Counted from the first letter of the stretch, positions 28,368 through 37,224 are shown. The stretch is 45,840 nt of DNA from Chloroflexota bacterium (GCA_019247515.1 JAFAOS010000214.1:1-45840); one strand, 5' to 3'. The notes: a model not told the origin generated them from the letters alone. Made by a program: numbers and translations.

Positions 28368-29848
28368 CAGTCCGCATACGCCGGCGGCGGGCTGAAGCCG
28401 CCCATCTCGCGCGCCGCCAGGCCGGCGAAGCGAATCGGGGTGTAGTCCTCGAGGTAGGGACCGATGGCCTGCAGGCCCATTGGCAACCCCTCGGTGGACA
28501 GACCGATGGGAAAGGCGGTGGCCGGCTGCCCGCACAGCGTGGCCAGGCCCGGATACACCAGCTGGTCACCGTAACGGTGCGCGCGGCCGTCGACGTCGAT
28601 CGTCAGCGGCCCGGCCTCGGGCGGGGAGTTCACGGCCATGTGCGGAAATGCCGTCCGTAGTGTGATCGGCGCCAGCAGCACGTCCCAGTCCTTGAAGAAT
28701 GCTCGGTAGGCGGCCCGATACGCCTCCCGCCGCGCGTGCATGCCCAGCCAGTCGCCGATGCCCGCGGTCAGCGCCGCCGCGCGCGCGGGGCCCCAGGGGT
28801 CCGCGGCGTCGGCCCTCGCCTCTTCGGCCCGCCGCAGACGCTCCTCAATCGGCGCGGGCGGCCCCGCCGTCATGCCAGTCAGGATCGAGAGGTACAACGA
28901 ATGGTGCTCGCGCAGGTCGCCAAAGCCATCGGGTGCGACGACCTCCACGCGGGCGCCGGCCTGACGGAGTCGGCTGACCAGCGTGTCGGCCGCCGCGAGG
29001 ATGTCGCGACTGACGGGGAGCCAGTCCAGGCGAGGCATGACGGCCACGCGGAACCCAGCCAGCCTTTCCGACCGCGGCGGCGGCAGCTCGAGCCGCCAGG
29101 CGACGTCCTCGCCGATCTCCGGCCCGGCGATGGTCCGCAGGGCGAGCTCGAGGTCTTCGGCCGAGCGCGCCAGCGGCCCCTGCACGCCGAGCACAACGCC
29201 GGCGTTCGGCACTGACGGTCTCGGAAACTGGCCGCTCCGCGGCACGGCGGTTTCGCTGGGCTTGTGGCCGAAGATGCCGCAAAAGGCGGCGGGCACGCGA
29301 ATCGAACCACCGATGTCGCTGCCGAACTCCAGGGGGCTGAGGCCGGCTGCGACGGCGGCGGCCCCGCCGCCAGTGCTGCCACCGGGGGTCAGGTCGGCAT
29401 TCCACGGGTTGACGGTCCGACCGTAGACCGGATTGTCCGACTGCCAGTCGCCGAGCATCACCGCGATGTTGGTCTTGCCCAGCAGCACCGCGCCAGCGCT
29501 GAGCACCTTCTCCGGGATGGCGCCGGTGTCCGCGGCGCGGAAGGTGGCGAAGTCCTGCACGCCAACTGTGGTGGGCATGCCTTCGACGTTCATCGACTCC
29601 TTGAGGGTGACAGGCAGACCCAGCAGCTCCGCCGCACTGCCCTGGCGCAAGCGAGCGTCCGCCTCGCGTGCCGTCGAGCGCGGGTCATCCGCCGCGACGG
29701 CGATGGCGTTCAGCGTCGGGTTGTAGCGCCCGATGCGCGCGAGGTGGAGCTCGACCAGCTCCGCCGAAGAAACGCGCCCCGAGCGCAGCGCCGCGAGCAT
29801 GGCGTGCGCTGGCGCGAAAGCGTCCAGCCCAGTCGAGGCGAGAGTCAT
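28367..29848 (-). CDS. Amidase (amidase-signature family)
   Basis: 493 residues. The Ser-cisSer-Lys triad is seen as Lys83 (VTLKESMN), Ser158 (TPGGSTGGGAAAV) and nucleophile Ser182 (FGSDIGGSIRVPAAFCGIFG). Thr replaces the second Ser of the usual GGSSGG, a tolerated change. This could hydrolyse a range of amides; it is not GatA, since no gatB or gatC is near and the C-terminus differs. It is co-transcribed with the MmcQ/YjbR gene. Confidence 0.9.
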   Translation of the reverse strand: MTLASTGLDAFAPAHAMLAALRSGRVSSAELVELHLARIGRYNPTLNAIAVAADDPRSTAREADARLRQGSAAELLGLPVTLKESMNVEGMPTTVGVQDFATFRAADTGAIPEKVLSAGAVLLGKTNIAVMLGDWQSDNPVYGRTVNPWNADLTPGGSTGGGAAAVAAGLSPLEFGSDIGGSIRVPAAFCGIFGHKPSETAVPRSGQFPRPSVPNAGVVLGVQGPLARSAEDLELALRTIAGPEIGEDVAWRLELPPPRSERLAGFRVAVMPRLDWLPVSRDILAAADTLVSRLRQAGARVEVVAPDGFGDLREHHSLYLSILTGMTAGPPAPIEERLRRAEEARADAADPWGPARAAALTAGIGDWLGMHARREAYRAAYRAFFKDWDVLLAPITLRTAFPHMAVNSPPEAGPLTIDVDGRAHRYGDQLVYPGLATLCGQPATAFPIGLSTEGLPMGLQAIGPYLEDYTPIRFAGLAAREMGGFSPPPAYAD

Positions 29849-29906
29849 ACGCGATTCGACACTCCTGCGAGGTTTGTTGCTGTTCTTCAGCGGACCGCGG
29901 CGAGGG

Positions 29907-29978
29907 TGCCGAGGGGCAGAGTCGAACTGCCGACACCGCGATTTTCAGTCGCGTGCTCTACCACTGAGCTACCTCGGC
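29907..29978 (-). tRNA. tRNA-Phe (GAA)
   Basis: Full cloverleaf on the minus strand. Acceptor stem GCCGAGG/CCTCGGC, D-arm GCTCAGTGGTAGAGC, anticodon loop CTGAAAA (anticodon GAA) and T-arm with TTCGACT. Discriminator base A. The 3' CCA is not encoded. First of three tRNAs ahead of the MFS gene in the order Leu, Val, Phe as transcribed. Confidence 0.97.
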
Positions 29979-30019
29979 GTGGCGCGTGTGGCGATCTAAT
30001 CTAGCAAACGCCTGGCGAG

Positions 30020-30093
<74 letters not shown>

Positions 30094-30107
30094 GCCGACT
30101 CGGGGGG

Positions 30108-30191
30108 TGCGCTCGGAGAGACTCGAACTCTCACGCCCTGACGGGCACATGGCCCTCAACCATGCCTGTCTACCAGTTCCAGCACGAGCGC
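30108..30191 (-). tRNA. tRNA-Leu (GAG)
   Basis: Class II tRNA of 84 nt on the minus strand. Acceptor GCGCTCG/CGAGCGC, anticodon stem CATGG/CCATG with loop TTGAGGG (anticodon GAG), a long variable arm (TGCCCGTCAGGGCG) and T-arm with GTTCGAGTC. 14 bp from tRNA-Val. CCA is not fully encoded. Confidence 0.96.
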
Positions 30192-30248
30192 CAGGCCGGA
30201 TTCGCAACTCCGGCGGGCAAAAGTATATCCCTTGACGAGCGCGACCGC

Positions 30249-31688
30249 TCAAACCTGGACGCCCCGTCGAGTGCGCCAGCTGCTCCACGGGGTGATGCCG
30301 GGCGCGATCCGCACACTGATGCCGCCCGCCACCGCGATGAGCACGCCAATCAGCAGCAGCGTCACGTCGACGCCGATCAGGTCGGCCAGGCCACCGAGCA
30401 GCACCAGCGGGACGATGCTCGCGAAATTGGACATCATCAGCTGCACGGCGAAGACGCGTCCGCGCAGCTCTACCGGGGCGCGCTCCTGCAACAGCGTCTG
30501 GGCGGGCACCATGATCGATACGAAGCCAAACCCGGCGATCAGCGCCAGAGCCATCACCGGCAGCACCACCACGCTGACCTCGCCCAGCAACGGCAAGCTG
30601 ATCAGCGGCGGATTGCCCGCGGTGAGCACCTGCGTGACATAGGCCAGGCCGCCGGTCAGTCCCAGGCACACGGCCACCGTGAACAGCCCGAGATTGCCCA
30701 GAAAGTGCTTTTCGATGTGATCTCCCCAGCGATTGAGCAGCGCCGTGCCCATCACCATGCCGACTCCCGCGGGCGCCATCACGAAGACGGCGTCTTCGGC
30801 GCGGACGTGGAGCATACGCTCGGCGAAGCCCGGTACCAGCGTGGCGATCACGAGACCCAGAATCGCGCCGATCGTCCATTGCACCATCGACAGCGTCACC
30901 ACCCGGTCGCGCACGACGAAGTGCCACACGTCCCGTACCTCGTGCCAGACGCCTCGAATCGCCTCTTCTTCACTGGTCGGCTGGGCAGGGTCGTGGACGC
31001 CGCGGGTGCGCGGCAGCGGCCACACGAGCCCGCCGCACGCGACGATCGCCGCGGCCATGCTGATGAACAGGCCGTCGACGCCGACGAGTTTGGCCAGCAG
31101 CGGGCCGAGCACCACCAGGCCAGCGAGCTGCGAGGCGGTGAACGTCAGGTGGAACAGACTGTTGGCCTGCAGCAGTCGGTTGCGGGCCACCACGGTCGGG
31201 ATCATGGCCGTTTCGGCGGGCGCGAAGAACTGACCGACCGTCGAGAACAGGAAATTGACCCCGTACAGCGCGATCAGCGGCAGGCCCATCGGCAACGCGA
31301 AGGCGGCGTACGAAAAAGCGATCGTGCCACGGATGACGTTCGTGGCGATCAGCACGGCGCGCTTGTCCCAGCGATCCACGTACACGCCGGCCAGCACACC
31401 AAAGATGACCGACGGAATGATCAGCGTCAGGACCGCGATGCTGAGTTGAGTGCTCGAGTGACTCAGCTGCTGCACCAGTACGACAATGCCGTACCAGATG
31501 GCGTTCTGCGCCGTCTGGCTGATGCCCTGGGCCAGCCACAGCAGCAGAAAGTGGCGGTTGCGCCAGATGGATGGCTCGCCGAACGCGTCCGCGTCGCGCG
31601 GTGAAGTGGCCGTCGCAACGGCGCTCGCCTCGCGGGGCGGAGGCGCCACGGCCAGGTTGCCATCGCGGTCGTCGAGGTTGGGACGCAT
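30249..31688 (-). CDS. Major facilitator superfamily efflux transporter
   Basis: 479 residues with 12 predicted helices. The MFS loop 2-3 motif appears as GVLAGVYVDRWDKRAVLIAT, and FFAPAETAMIPTVVARNRLL is typical of the macrolide-efflux/enterobactin-exporter type (MefA/EntS-like). The large central loop (about 220-245) links the two halves. The substrate cannot be told. The polar N-terminal 40 residues include a conserved FGEPSIWRNRHFLLLWLAQG entry to helix 1. Ends 57 bp from tRNA-Leu. Confidence 0.88.
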   Translation of the reverse strand: MRPNLDDRDGNLAVAPPPREASAVATATSPRDADAFGEPSIWRNRHFLLLWLAQGISQTAQNAIWYGIVVLVQQLSHSSTQLSIAVLTLIIPSVIFGVLAGVYVDRWDKRAVLIATNVIRGTIAFSYAAFALPMGLPLIALYGVNFLFSTVGQFFAPAETAMIPTVVARNRLLQANSLFHLTFTASQLAGLVVLGPLLAKLVGVDGLFISMAAAIVACGGLVWPLPRTRGVHDPAQPTSEEEAIRGVWHEVRDVWHFVVRDRVVTLSMVQWTIGAILGLVIATLVPGFAERMLHVRAEDAVFVMAPAGVGMVMGTALLNRWGDHIEKHFLGNLGLFTVAVCLGLTGGLAYVTQVLTAGNPPLISLPLLGEVSVVVLPVMALALIAGFGFVSIMVPAQTLLQERAPVELRGRVFAVQLMMSNFASIVPLVLLGGLADLIGVDVTLLLIGVLIAVAGGISVRIAPGITPWSSWRTRRGVQV

Positions 31689-31726
31689 CTGCGGTCAGGT
31701 GGCTTCCAGATGAAGTGACGGAGCGT

Positions 31727-31963
31727 TCAGTTGCTGTCCACGCCCAGGCTCGGATCGGCCGCCACTGCCCGCGACAGGAACGACTTCAGCCTGCGTTCGA
31801 ACACGCTGCGTGCCAGCAGGATGCGGTGCTCGCATTTTTCACACCGCAAGCCGATGTCGGCGCCGAGTCGGACTACCGTCCAGTCAGTACCGCCGCACGC
31901 GTGCGGCTTGCGCAGCCGCACCACATCACCCAGATGGACCTCGACGAATTTGGCAGTGCTCAT
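31727..31963 (-). CDS. DUF951 family small zinc-site protein
   Basis: 78 residues from ATG 31963, preceded by AGAGAG. The family pattern is [20 protein letters not shown], then [20 protein letters not shown], with Cys23, Cys41 and Cys44 plus His21 forming a likely zinc site. It is a short OB- or SH3-like nucleic-acid-binding fold common in Firmicutes and Chloroflexota. Function unknown. It lies between pyrF and the MFS gene on the same strand. Confidence 0.88.
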   Translation of the reverse strand: MSTAKFVEVHLGDVVRLRKPHACGGTDWTVVRLGADIGLRCEKCEHRILLARSVFERRLKSFLSRAVAADPSLGVDSN

Positions 31964-31991
31964 CTTCTCTCTGTAAGGACTCAGACGCAGG

Positions 31992-32807
31992 TCAGCGCGG
32001 AGCGGTTGCAGCGGATGTGCGAGCCGCGTTGATGGCCAGCCGCAAGCGTTCGGCCTCGGCGCGAGCGGCCAGCTGCCAGTCTGATCCACGGCTGGCATAC
32101 AGCACGCTGCGACTGGCGTTCACCAGCGCCCCACCGCCATGCCTGTCGAGCGCCGCGTGGACAGATCGCTCCAGGTCGCCTGCCTGTGCGCCGACTCCGG
32201 GCAGCAGAATGGGCGCATCTGGCGCGAGTTGACGGACCGCCGCGACGTCCGATGGATACGTCGCGCCCACCACCAGCCCGAGTGTGGCGCGCCTGTTCCA
32301 CCTCACGGCGTGCCGCACCACGTGCAGAAACAGCGGCTCACCGTCGACGAGCAGGTCCTGCAGCTCGCCAGCGCCTGGATTGCTCGTTTTGCACAGGATG
32401 AACACGCCGCGGTCCGCGTAGTCGAAGAACGGCGTCACCGAGTCGCCACCCATGTAGGGATTGAGCGTGACCGCGTCGGCGCCGAGCTCTTCGAAGATGG
32501 CACGTGCATACGCCCGCATGGTGTCCGGGGTGTCGCCGCGTTTGGCATCAACCAGGACGGGGACGTCGGGTTGGAGGACCTTCAACACCTCGCGCAAGGC
32601 ACGCTGTCCATGCATCCCGAGCGCCTCGAAGAACGCCAGGTTGGGCTTGTAGCAGCACACCTGGTCGCGCGTCGCCTCGATGATGCCGTGCAGAAAGGGC
32701 TCGAGCGCCACGCCGGGCGGCAGGCGCGCTGGATCGGGATCGAGCCCGACGCACAACCACGAGTCATTTCGCCGCGCGCTGGCGCGGAGGCGCTCGTAAA
32801 AAGACAG
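31992..32807 (-). CDS. pyrF: Orotidine 5'-phosphate decarboxylase (type 2), apparently CTG start
   Basis: Last step of UMP synthesis. The 271-residue protein would start at CTG 32807: LSFYERLRASARRND, matching family starts of the form M-x-FYERL. No ATG, GTG or TTG lies in frame close upstream, and the next in-frame TTG would delete the first beta strand (LCVGLDPDP). Catalytic LVDAKRGDTPDTM (Asp-x-Lys-x-x-Asp), NPYMGGDSV and LLPGVGAQ are intact. A TATGAT -10 box lies 16-21 bp before the CTG, giving a very short leader. The frame continues upstream into antisense of phnD, which is not real. Confidence 0.9.
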   Translation of the reverse strand: MSFYERLRASARRNDSWLCVGLDPDPARLPPGVALEPFLHGIIEATRDQVCCYKPNLAFFEALGMHGQRALREVLKVLQPDVPVLVDAKRGDTPDTMRAYARAIFEELGADAVTLNPYMGGDSVTPFFDYADRGVFILCKTSNPGAGELQDLLVDGEPLFLHVVRHAVRWNRRATLGLVVGATYPSDVAAVRQLAPDAPILLPGVGAQAGDLERSVHAALDRHGGGALVNASRSVLYASRGSDWQLAARAEAERLRLAINAARTSAATAPR

Positions 32808-32821
32808 CGTTTGCGTGTCTG

Positions 32822-32828
32822 TATCATA
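32822..32828. promoter_or_regulatory. Overlapping divergent -10 boxes between pyrF and phnD
   Basis: TATCAT (plus, 32822-32827) faces phnD and TATGAT (minus, 32828-32823) faces pyrF, so the two promoters share almost the same -10 sequence and cannot be occupied together. The plus-strand leader ends with a GGGGG ribosome site before the phnD ATG. Confidence 0.45.
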
Positions 32829-32857
32829 GCCAGATCGTTTTGCAGGGGGCCTCTCAG

Positions 32858-34051
32858 ATGCATCTCCGCGTGCTCTCGCTGCTGGCTGCGGCCGCGCTGC
32901 TCGTACCGGCGGTCGCGGCGTGCCAGTCGGCGGCGCCAGCGACGCCAACCAACCCGCCGGCCGCCGCGACGACGGCGCCCGCCAAGCCAGTCGTGTCACC
33001 CTCGCCGGCCGGCTCGCCCGCCGTCGCGGTGTCGCCGGCCGCCTCGCCCGCCGCGTCGCCGGCGGCGTCGCCAGCTGCTTCGCCGGCGGCATCGCCCGCC
33101 GCCTCCCCCGCGGCGAGTCCTGGCGCGGTGTCCAGCCCGGTCGCCGCGAGCTACCCCAGGCCCGCTGCGCCACCCATGCCGACGGGCGACCAGAAAGGCT
33201 CGACGAGCAATCCGATCAACATGGCCTTCGTGCCGTCCTCGGATTCTCAGAAAGTGCTCGCTTCGGGCCAGCCGCTGGCGGACCTGCTCACCGCGGCGAC
33301 GAACCTGAACTTCAAGGTCTCGGTGCCCACCGCCTATATTGCCGTCGTCGAGGCGATGGGTTCGGGTCAGGTCGACGTCGGCTGGCTGGCGCCTTTCGCC
33401 TACGTGCTCGCGCACGATCAGAACGGTAGCCAGGTCATCCTGACAACGCTGCGCCAGGGCAGCAAGAGCTACCGGTCGCAGATCATCGTGCGCGCCGACT
33501 CGGGCATCAACAGCATCGAGCAGCTGCGGGGCAAGAAGTTCGCGTTTGTCGACCCGGCGTCAGCTTCGGGGTTCCTGTTCCCGAACGCAATGCTGGCCAA
33601 CATGGGGCTGGACTACAAGACGTTCTTCTCTGACACAATCTTCGCTGGCGGCCACGACAAGGTCGTGATCGCCGTCTACAACAAGCAGGTTGATGGCGGC
33701 GCCACCTTCGGCAACAGCGTCGACACCGGTCCGCCGACCGATGCGCGCACTCTGGTACAGAGCACCCTGCCGGACGTCATGAGCGCGGTGAAGCCGATCG
33801 CCACGACCGATCCGATTCCGAATGACACGGTGTCGGTGAGCAGCCAGCTGGACCCGGCGCTGGTCAAGCTGATCACCGATGGCTTGCTCTACGTGCAGAG
33901 CACGCCAGAGGGCCGCAAAGCGTTGAACGACCTGTATCAGATCGACGGGCTCGCGCCCGGGAACGACGCGGACTACGACGTGCTGCGGCAGGCCGCCCGG
34001 GTGCTCAATCTGGACCTGGAGCAGCAGATCGCCCCGCCAAAGCCGGGCTGA
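32858..34051 (+). CDS. phnD: Phosphonate/phosphite ABC transporter substrate-binding lipoprotein (PhnD)
   Basis: 397 residues. Signal peptide and lipobox VAAC with Cys22 as the lipid site. A 75-residue Ala/Ser/Pro linker follows, including a 7-unit SPAA repeat. The PhnD-type binding domain starts near residue 115 (INMAFVPSSDSQKVLASGQP) and has MGSGQVDVGWLAPFAYVLAH and VDGGATFGN, which are characteristic. First of phnD-phnC-phnE; the stop overlaps the phnC ATG (TGATG). Confidence 0.92.
   Translation: MHLRVLSLLAAAALLVPAVAACQSAAPATPTNPPAAATTAPAKPVVSPSPAGSPAVAVSPAASPAASPAASPAASPAASPAASPAASPGAVSSPVAASYPRPAAPPMPTGDQKGSTSNPINMAFVPSSDSQKVLASGQPLADLLTAATNLNFKVSVPTAYIAVVEAMGSGQVDVGWLAPFAYVLAHDQNGSQVILTTLRQGSKSYRSQIIVRADSGINSIEQLRGKKFAFVDPASASGFLFPNAMLANMGLDYKTFFSDTIFAGGHDKVVIAVYNKQVDGGATFGNSVDTGPPTDARTLVQSTLPDVMSAVKPIATTDPIPNDTVSVSSQLDPALVKLITDGLLYVQSTPEGRKALNDLYQIDGLAPGNDADYDVLRQAARVLNLDLEQQIAPPKPG
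33032..33115. repeat. 12-bp tandem coding repeat (SPAA x7) in phnD
   Basis: Seven 12-bp units encode Ser-Pro-Ala-Ala in the linker between lipid anchor and binding domain. The codons vary between units (TCG/TCC, GCC/GCG/GCT), which suggests an old array rather than a recent slippage expansion. Confidence 0.85.
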
Positions 34052-34806
34052 TGCTCGTCGTCGAGCACCTCGTCAAGGATTATCCAGGGGGTGTTCGCGC
34101 GCTCGACGACGTCTCACTCGAGGTGCATGACGGCGAGTTCCTCGTCCTGATCGGGCTGAGCGGCTCCGGCAAGAGCACTCTGCTGCGCTGCATCAATCGG
34201 CTCGTCGAGCCGACCAGCGGCCGCATCATCCTCGACGGCGTCGACGTGACCGCCGCGCGTGGCCCGGACCTGCGCAAGATTCGACGTCGCGTCGGGATGA
34301 TCTTCCAACAGTTCAACCTGGTCAAGCGCTCGACCGTCCTCACCAACGTCCTGACCGGACGCCTGGGCTACGTCTCGCAGTGGCAGGCGCTGGCCGCGCA
34401 CTTTGGCGAAGAGGACTACCGCCGGGCGCTGGCCAACCTGCAGCGCGTCGGTCTCCGCGAGCGGGCCCAGCAGCGTGCCGACCGGCTATCCGGCGGTCAG
34501 CAGCAGCGTGTGGCGATCGCGCGGGCGCTGATGCAGGAGCCAGGCATCATGCTCGCCGACGAGCCGGTGGCCAGCCTCGATCCGGCCACGTCGCACTCGG
34601 TGCTGAGATACCTGCAGCAAATCAACCGCGAAGGCATGACCGTGATCTGCAGCCTGCATTTTCTCAGTCTGGCGCGGACCTACGGCACGCGCGTTATCGC
34701 TCTGAACAGCGGTCGGTTGATCTTCGACGGCTTGCCGAGGGATATTGATGAACAGCGCTTCCGCACAATTTATGGTGAGGAAGCCGTCGAGGTCGAAATC
34801 GAGTAA
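34051..34806 (+). CDS. phnC: Phosphonate ABC transporter ATP-binding protein PhnC
   Basis: 251 residues. Walker A GLSGSGKSTLLRCINRL (from residue 36), Q-loop MIFQQFNLVKRSTVLTNVL, signature LSGGQQQRVAIARALM, Walker B IMLADEPVASLDP and H-loop CSLHFLSLA. This long RCIN- and NLV-containing form is typical of PhnC. Overlaps phnD by 1 bp; 8 bp to phnE. Confidence 0.95.
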   Translation: MLVVEHLVKDYPGGVRALDDVSLEVHDGEFLVLIGLSGSGKSTLLRCINRLVEPTSGRIILDGVDVTAARGPDLRKIRRRVGMIFQQFNLVKRSTVLTNVLTGRLGYVSQWQALAAHFGEEDYRRALANLQRVGLRERAQQRADRLSGGQQQRVAIARALMQEPGIMLADEPVASLDPATSHSVLRYLQQINREGMTVICSLHFLSLARTYGTRVIALNSGRLIFDGLPRDIDEQRFRTIYGEEAVEVEIE

Positions 34807-34814
34807 GCCGGCCT

Positions 34815-36038
34815 ATGGCCACCACTCTCCCGCAGCCGCCTGATACGCGCGCTCCGCCGCCGAGCAGCGAGGCTGGGGCCTCGGCTCGGGCCGCCCTCGC
34901 GGCGCACGAGAGCCCCCGACGGCGAATCGTTCGGCTGCTGATCCTGGTCGTCGCCGTCGCGGTGCTGGCGAAAGGTTGGGTCGTGACCGACATCGATCTC
35001 GGCAAGCTGGCGAACGCGCCCAACGCCGCGCCGATCTTGAAGTCGCTGCTCCAGCCGGATGTCGTGGCGCGCGATAGCACGCAGATCGAGTTGCAAGTGG
35101 GCGTCGTGGTCGGCGCGGGGTCCGACTCGCCGTCTGTTGCCACCGCGCCGACCGGCCAACAGTTTCAGGTCACCCCAGGCTCTCCAGTTCCGGGCGGAGC
35201 CGTTGCCTTCGACGGGTCGGGCTTTGCACCCGACGCGGACGGTCAGATTCGACTGCAGAATTCGTCGCGCGGCATCGACGCGCTCTGGTTGCGGGTGCGG
35301 ACCGATGCCACGGGTAGCTTTCACGCGGACACTGGTTGGCCGGACTACACGACCCTGCCGCCGGATACCTATCAGTTTCATCTGATATTGAATGCGCCGA
35401 CGGGCAACGTGCATCCGAGCGACACGCTCGTCACCAGCCTCATTCGTATCGGCGAGACGATCCTGCTGGCGCTGATGGGCACCGTTTTCGGCGTGCTGAT
35501 CAGCGCCCCGCTGAGCTTTCTGGGCGCCCGAAATCTGATGGGCGGTTCGGCGGCGGGTCGGGTGATCTACTCGGTGGTGCGGATGGTGTTCACCATCACG
35601 CGTTCGGTCGAGGTGCTGATCTTGGGCGTGATCATGGTCGTCATCGTGGGCATCGGATCGTTTGCGGGCGTGCTGGCGATCGTCGTGCACACCGTCGGCT
35701 CGCTGGGCAAGCTGTACGCCGATTCGATCGAGAGCATCGAGCCGGGACCGATGGAAGCCATTACCGCCACGGGCGCGAGTCGGCTTTCGACCGTGATCTA
35801 CGGCGTGGTGCCGCAGATCGTGCCGAACTTCCTGGCGGTGACGATCTACTGGTGGGACCACAACGTGCGCATGTCCACCGTGCTGGGGCTGGTCGGTGGC
35901 GGCGGAATTGGCTATCTGTTGATCCAGTACATGAATCTGCTGCAGTTCAATCAGGCCGCGACCGTGCTGTGGCTGATCGTAATCGTGGTGTTGACGATGG
36001 ACTACGCCAGCGGCTTCATCCGCTCGCGGCTGGTGTAG
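34815..36038 (+). CDS. phnE: Phosphonate ABC transporter permease PhnE with Ig-like insert
   Basis: 407 residues against about 270 for typical PhnE. A polar N-terminus and helix 1 (about 39-56) are followed by a long external segment (about 60-195), then the permease core LVTSLIRIGETILLALMGT through the EAITATGASRLSTVIYGVVP loop that docks PhnC. The insert has VTPGSPVPGGAVAFDGSGFA and a TDATGSFHAD stretch, the pattern of bacterial Ig-like domains. The 3' end overlaps the convergent methyltransferase gene by 23 bp. Only one permease gene is present, so it must form a homodimer. Confidence 0.92.
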   Translation: MATTLPQPPDTRAPPPSSEAGASARAALAAHESPRRRIVRLLILVVAVAVLAKGWVVTDIDLGKLANAPNAAPILKSLLQPDVVARDSTQIELQVGVVVGAGSDSPSVATAPTGQQFQVTPGSPVPGGAVAFDGSGFAPDADGQIRLQNSSRGIDALWLRVRTDATGSFHADTGWPDYTTLPPDTYQFHLILNAPTGNVHPSDTLVTSLIRIGETILLALMGTVFGVLISAPLSFLGARNLMGGSAAGRVIYSVVRMVFTITRSVEVLILGVIMVVIVGIGSFAGVLAIVVHTVGSLGKLYADSIESIEPGPMEAITATGASRLSTVIYGVVPQIVPNFLAVTIYWWDHNVRMSTVLGLVGGGGIGYLLIQYMNLLQFNQAATVLWLIVIVVLTMDYASGFIRSRLV

Positions 36039-36789
36039 CCACCACGATCAGTCGGTCGCTGTTCGGGCCAAATTCCTCCAGGTCATAGTTGCCGTACACC
36101 TCGTCGGCCCGCCAGCCCGCCGCTTGCAGCAGCAGCTCCAGCTCGAAGCGGGTAAACCAGCGGAGCTTCAGCTCGACCATGCTGCGACGCAAATAGCCCC
36201 GCTCGTCTTGCTCGTCGTAGAAAAACATCAGCTCGTCGCTCTGTTCGGAGGGCCGTGGGCGGCGCAGCGCGAACTTGGTGATAGGCCGACCCGTCTCGGG
36301 GTCGGGCATGGTCAGGTCGTGGAGCAGCTCTTCGGGCGGCTCGCTCGCGCCGCGCAAGTTGCCGTTGGCCAGGTCGAGGACCAGCCGGCCGTCGTGTGAG
36401 GCGTGGGCCCGGGCGGCCCGCAGGGCGGCGAGCTGGTCCTCGCGCCGGATCAGGAGCGCGAAGCTGTCGAGGCCGATGAGGATGCTGCGAAAGACCCCGT
36501 CGACGTGCAGCGACTCCAGACGTTGCTGGATCAGCGTTGCCTGGAGGCCCTCGGCCGCCAGACGCGTTCGCGCACGCTCGAGCATCGGCCCGGAGCTGTC
36601 CACGCCGGTGACCGCGAAGCCGGCCCGCGCGAGCGGCGCCAGCAGTCGACCGCTGCCGCAGGCCAGCTCCAGGACCGGCCCGCCGAAGCGGCGGGCGAAG
36701 CCCACGTGGAGATCGACGTCGACCAGGTACTGGTCGTGCTCCCAGTCGTAGAACCGGGCGAACCGATCGAAGGGATTGGCGCGCGCCAT
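36016..36789 (-). CDS. SAM-dependent class I methyltransferase
   Basis: 257 residues from ATG 36789. Motif I VLELACGSGRLLAPLARAGF near residues 39-58, VTGVDSSGPMLERARTRL (motif II) and LVLDLANGN. The family is the generic methyltransferase group; the substrate is not known. The frame extends upstream past 36789, but that overlaps the neighbouring membrane protein gene, whose stop shares one base with this ATG (TGATG). Confidence 0.88.
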   Translation of the reverse strand: MARANPFDRFARFYDWEHDQYLVDVDLHVGFARRFGGPVLELACGSGRLLAPLARAGFAVTGVDSSGPMLERARTRLAAEGLQATLIQQRLESLHVDGVFRSILIGLDSFALLIRREDQLAALRAARAHASHDGRLVLDLANGNLRGASEPPEELLHDLTMPDPETGRPITKFALRRPRPSEQSDELMFFYDEQDERGYLRRSMVELKLRWFTRFELELLLQAAGWRADEVYGNYDLEEFGPNSDRLIVVATPAASG

Positions 36790-37181
36790 CAGTGACGCAT
36801 GGGCAGCTCGACGGACCCGCGCGTTCCAAACAGCACCGCCAACTCGAGGACGGCATACAGCCCGAACAGCAACAGCGCGACGATTGGCGTCAGCGTGTGG
36901 AGTGTCTGCAACCACAGGGCGAACAGCGCGATGACGGCGAGCAGCATCGCGTGCGACAGATACCGCGCCGGCGACTTCAGTCGGCCAGCCACGGTCCGCG
37001 GTCGGCGGACGAGCCACATCAGCAACGCGCCGCTCGCGGTGATGGCGACGAAGCTCAGGACGTACGCGGCCAGAATGGACAGCGGGCGGGACGGCGGGAC
37101 ATTGAGGATGAGCCAGCCCAGGCCGCCCCAGGCCAGCACCGCAGCCGCGAGCGTCACGCCCGCCACCACCAGGCTGGCCAT
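36789..37181 (-). CDS. Small four-helix membrane protein, unknown
   Basis: 130 residues, mostly hydrophobic, with four likely membrane helices (for example VAGVTLAAAVLAWGGLGWLI and YVLSFVAITASGALLMWLV). A basic loop, VRRPRTVAGRLKSPARYL, lies between helices 2 and 3. No family recognised. It is coupled to the methyltransferase gene by a 1-bp overlap. Confidence 0.7.
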   Translation of the reverse strand: MASLVVAGVTLAAAVLAWGGLGWLILNVPPSRPLSILAAYVLSFVAITASGALLMWLVRRPRTVAGRLKSPARYLSHAMLLAVIALFALWLQTLHTLTPIVALLLFGLYAVLELAVLFGTRGSVELPMRH

Positions 37182-37224
37182 TGAAGCGCGATTTTACACA
37201 CCATAACGTCGACGGCCGCGGGCC

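Noticed and set aside
33032-33115. Array of short repeats considered as CRISPR-like
   Set aside because: The units are contiguous 12-bp codon repeats encoding SPAA in phnD, with no spacers.
32808-33173. N-terminal extension of the pyrF frame to 33173
   Set aside because: It is antisense to the phnD signal peptide and repeat region and is not present in the pyrF family.
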